Shown here in pieces: positions 40,596 through 42,492 of a stretch of 42,492 nt of DNA; position 1 is the stretch's first letter, and each line of letters begins with the position of its first letter. The stretch lies in IMG/VR virus record IMGVR_UViG_3300028414_001077, positions 1-42,492 of that record; one strand, 5' to 3'. Below the pieces are notes generated by a model, which made no database searches, was not told the origin of the DNA, and saw nothing but the letters and a program-made list of their open reading frames with translations. The stretch is from a virus. A program made the position numbers and the translations under genes.

Positions 40596-41450
40596 ATGTC
40601 CAAAACACAAAGAAGAAGTTCAACATCAGTTTTAGTAGCAGAAAATAATGATAGGGTTATAGATGTTATCCTACCAAAAAAACACAGACTTAAGTGTAAA
40701 AATATAAAACAAAAAGAATTCGCAAACCTAATTAATGAAAAAGAAATAGTTATAGCGGCTGGTCCAGCTGGTGTAGGTAAGAGTTATATTGCGATTGCAA
40801 GAGGTATCGAATTGTTACAAAATAAAACTAGCCCATACGACACATTAATTATCACCAAGCCAGCTATTGAAGCTGGTGAAAAACTTGGTCACTTACCAGG
40901 TGATATGAAAGAAAAGATGGAACCACATGTTGCCTCTTCATTAGATATTATTGATAAAATTATAGGTAAAGCTAATAGACAAAAATTAGAAGAATTAGAA
41001 ATAATCAAAGTAGAACCGTTAGGGTTCATTAGAGGTAAAACAATTGATAATTCAATAGTGGTCATCGAAGAAGTCCAAAACATGTCGCCAGAACAAGTTA
41101 AAACCATTCTAACAAGAATAGGTGAAAATTCTAAATATGTTTTATCTGGAGACTTAGACCAATCAGATAAATATAGAAATGTGAAACAAAGTGGTTTATA
41201 TGATGCCATGAACAGACATAAGAACATCGATGAAATTGGTTTCTTTGAATTTGAAAAAGAAGATATAGTTAGAAACAAAATTATATGTAAGATTCTAAAA
41301 AACTATGATAATGTTTCTAATAACGTACCTACTAAAAGGAATCAAAATAAAGATTTAACTGATAAACAAACTAAAAAACCAAACAAAAAAAAGAAACACC
41401 CATTACTTAGAAGGTTAAATATATATTTAAAAAGAAAATTTAAATTATAA
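40596..41450 (+). CDS. phoH: PhoH-like ATPase
   Basis: A 284-residue P-loop ATPase of the PhoH family, common in large lytic phages. Walker A is GPAGVGKS (56-63). The ITKPAIEAGEKLGHLPGDMK segment is diagnostic for PhoH. Walker B is VIEEVQNM (156-163), with Glu in place of the usual Asp. The sensor segment is LSGDLDQSD. PhoH is thought to act on RNA or phosphate metabolism, though its role in phages is unsettled. The last ~45 residues form a Lys-rich tail (QTKKPNKKKKHPLLRR) not seen in the core family and may bind nucleic acid. Confidence 0.93.
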   Translation: MSKTQRRSSTSVLVAENNDRVIDVILPKKHRLKCKNIKQKEFANLINEKEIVIAAGPAGVGKSYIAIARGIELLQNKTSPYDTLIITKPAIEAGEKLGHLPGDMKEKMEPHVASSLDIIDKIIGKANRQKLEELEIIKVEPLGFIRGKTIDNSIVVIEEVQNMSPEQVKTILTRIGENSKYVLSGDLDQSDKYRNVKQSGLYDAMNRHKNIDEIGFFEFEKEDIVRNKIICKILKNYDNVSNNVPTKRNQNKDLTDKQTKKPNKKKKHPLLRRLNIYLKRKFKL

Positions 41451-41458
41451 ACTTTACT

Positions 41459-41487
41459 TTAACTAAAATGTGATGTATTTTGGTTAA
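41459..41487 (+). promoter_or_regulatory. Long hairpin in front of the HAD gene
   Basis: An 11-bp stem (41459-41469 with 41477-41487, one G-T pair) and a 7-base loop end one base before the ATG at 41489. No T-run follows, so it is not a typical terminator. It could block or position the ribosome at the start, protect a 5' end, or be an RNA-processing site between phoH and the next gene. Confidence 0.45.
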
Positions 41488-41488
41488 T

Positions 41489-42094
41489 ATGAAAATAGGT
41501 ATAGATATTAACGAAGTTTTAAGGGATTTTATAGGGCAATTAGCATACACCTATGAAAAGTATATCGGTGAAGTAGATATCGATAAAAACCCTGTGGATA
41601 GTTTTGATTTAATTAATCATTTTAAATTTAAAACTATTGATGAAATGAATAAGTTCTTATATTTGGAGGCATCTTTAGAAATATTTGGTCATGCTGACCA
41701 ACTTCATGAAAACTTAATGAACCAATTCAACATGTTCCTTATGGACACGAAGGATGAAGAAGAACACGAAATCATTATAACATCAAAAGAAGTTGTTAAA
41801 AGTATCCCATCAACATATTTTTTCCTATCTAAATTAGGTTGTCGTGTAGAACAAATAAACTTTGTTCAAAATTATGAGGATATTTGGGGTAATGTTGATT
41901 TATTAATCACAGCCAACCCAAGAGCATTAGAAACTAAACCTAACGATAAGATATCAATCAAGATTAACTCATCTTATAATAAAGAATCAAAATCAGATTT
42001 TGAATTAGATTCTATTTTGGAATTCATTAAAGATAATGAGTTAAGGGATAAGATATTGAATACTAAAATAACGACTTACGAAGAAATTAATTAG
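41489..42094 (+). CDS. HAD-like protein, 5'-nucleotidase type
   Basis: The ATG at 41489 is used; an upstream TTG at 41480 lies inside the hairpin. The product is 201 residues. It opens with KIGIDINEVLRDF, the place of HAD motif I, but the second Asp is Asn (DIN in place of DxD). A helical cap (about 25-90), an EIIITSKEVVKSIPSTYFFL segment (motif II Ser/Thr) and a DIWGNVDLLITANP segment follow. The order resembles deoxyribonucleotidase or 5'-nucleotidase HADs. With the Asp changed, catalysis may be weak or absent. It may act on nucleotide pools or be a binding protein. Confidence 0.6.
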   Translation: MKIGIDINEVLRDFIGQLAYTYEKYIGEVDIDKNPVDSFDLINHFKFKTIDEMNKFLYLEASLEIFGHADQLHENLMNQFNMFLMDTKDEEEHEIIITSKEVVKSIPSTYFFLSKLGCRVEQINFVQNYEDIWGNVDLLITANPRALETKPNDKISIKINSSYNKESKSDFELDSILEFIKDNELRDKILNTKITTYEEIN

Positions 42095-42098
42095 AGAT

Positions 42099-42443
42099 AT
42101 GTTAAGTTTTGGAGGAAAAATTTTTAAAATCGATATTAATAAAATCGATGAAATTATCAGAGTTAATAACCCAGAAATCAGTGAAGAGATTGAAGAAAAA
42201 GTTATAACTGATAAAGACGGTAACACTGTTACTGAAACTACTAAAACAACCATGCCACGCTCTAGAGAGATTGATGCTGCGAAGTATGAATCTATTAGAT
42301 GTTTTTTAGAGGTTGTGTTAATTTATAATGAAGAAGTTGACGATGCCTTAGGTATTGATAGGGCGTTTTTAGAAGCCCCAATGTCATTTAAATTGGCCTT
42401 TAATACACTACTAGATTATGATATTATAGTAGAAGTAGAATAA
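42099..42443 (+). CDS. Unrecognised small protein
   Basis: A 114-residue protein. It opens with MLSFGGKIFKIDINKIDEII. A charged, probably flexible VTDKDGNTV-type stretch follows (VITDKDGNTVTETTKTTMPR), then a helical C-terminal half (ESIRCFLEVVLIYNEEVDDA, MSFKLAFNTLLDYDII). No family is recognised. It starts 4 bases after the HAD-like gene and is followed by an (TAAA)6 tract and the next gene start. Confidence 0.55.
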   Translation: MLSFGGKIFKIDINKIDEIIRVNNPEISEEIEEKVITDKDGNTVTETTKTTMPRSREIDAAKYESIRCFLEVVLIYNEEVDDALGIDRAFLEAPMSFKLAFNTLLDYDIIVEVE

Positions 42444-42467
42444 TAAATAAATAAATAAATAAATAAA
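42444..42467 (+). repeat. (TAAA)6 tetranucleotide repeat
   Basis: Six perfect TAAA units just after the stop at 42443 and 10 bases before the ATG of the next gene. Short tandem tracts like this can change in copy number. In this place a change would alter the leader or promoter spacing of the next gene. Confidence 0.9.
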
Positions 42468-42477
42468 ATTAAAAAAA

Positions 42478-42492
42478 ATGAGTGAACAAGTA
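42478..42492 (+). CDS. Start of a further gene, cut by the window end
   Basis: ATG at 42478 after an A-rich leader, reading MSEQV to the end of the window. Only five codons are visible, so the product cannot be identified. The position and the leader like those of other genes here suggest a genuine start. Confidence 0.4.

Overview
The window is a 42.5-kb piece of a large, AT-rich, T4-like tailed phage (a myovirus), most likely one that infects a member of the Bacteroidota. The phage assignment rests on homologues of the T4 neck proteins gp13, gp14 and gp15, a family B DNA polymerase, an SNF2-type helicase, PhoH, dUTPase, a free-standing homing endonuclease and a cluster of very long tail-fibre genes. 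The host inference rests on promoters that fit the Bacteroidota pattern (TTG, 20 bases, TAnnTTTG) and on starts that follow A/T-rich leaders instead of Shine-Dalgarno sequences. No rRNA, tRNA, CRISPR array or insertion sequence was found. No gap between genes exceeds about 135 bases.

Layout. (1) 1-3365, minus strand: the N-terminal part of a fibre gene, a gp15-like sheath terminator, a GIY-YIG homing endonuclease and a gp14-like neck gene. (2) 3501-6814, plus strand: SNF2 helicase, glutaredoxin and the gp13-like neck gene, closed by a two-way terminator. (3) 6857-23872, minus strand: DNA polymerase with a long C-terminal extension, a small beta-sandwich virion protein, then four fibre or adhesin genes of 572 to 1590 codons. 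(4) 23937-26461, plus strand: five unrecognised genes, closed by a terminator. (5) 26579-42492, plus strand: one long, tightly packed unit with overlapping starts and stops. It holds glycosyltransferases, dUTPase, an IMP dehydrogenase/GMP reductase-family enzyme, a sulfotransferase, a set of ADP-heptose synthesis enzymes, a methyltransferase, a cupin, PhoH and several unknown genes.

How the genes fit together. The fibre block and the glycan block are the accessory heart of the window. The glycan block encodes an HldD-like epimerase, the kinase and nucleotidyltransferase halves of HldE as separate proteins, a mini HAD phosphatase, a sugar-isomerase-like cupin and a GT9 (heptosyltransferase-type) enzyme. 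At least four other glycosyltransferases, one of them a GT2-GT4 fusion, and a PAPS-type sulfotransferase accompany them. Together they could build and transfer a heptose-containing, possibly sulfated glycan onto the virion or the host envelope. The target is not visible from sequence.

Two upstream motif classes recur: TTG-N20-TATATTT(G/A) before the polymerase, helicase and methyltransferase genes, and ATATTTAT(A/C) without a TTG box before neck, fibre and glycan genes. This suggests host-type early promoters and a phage-specific late promoter.
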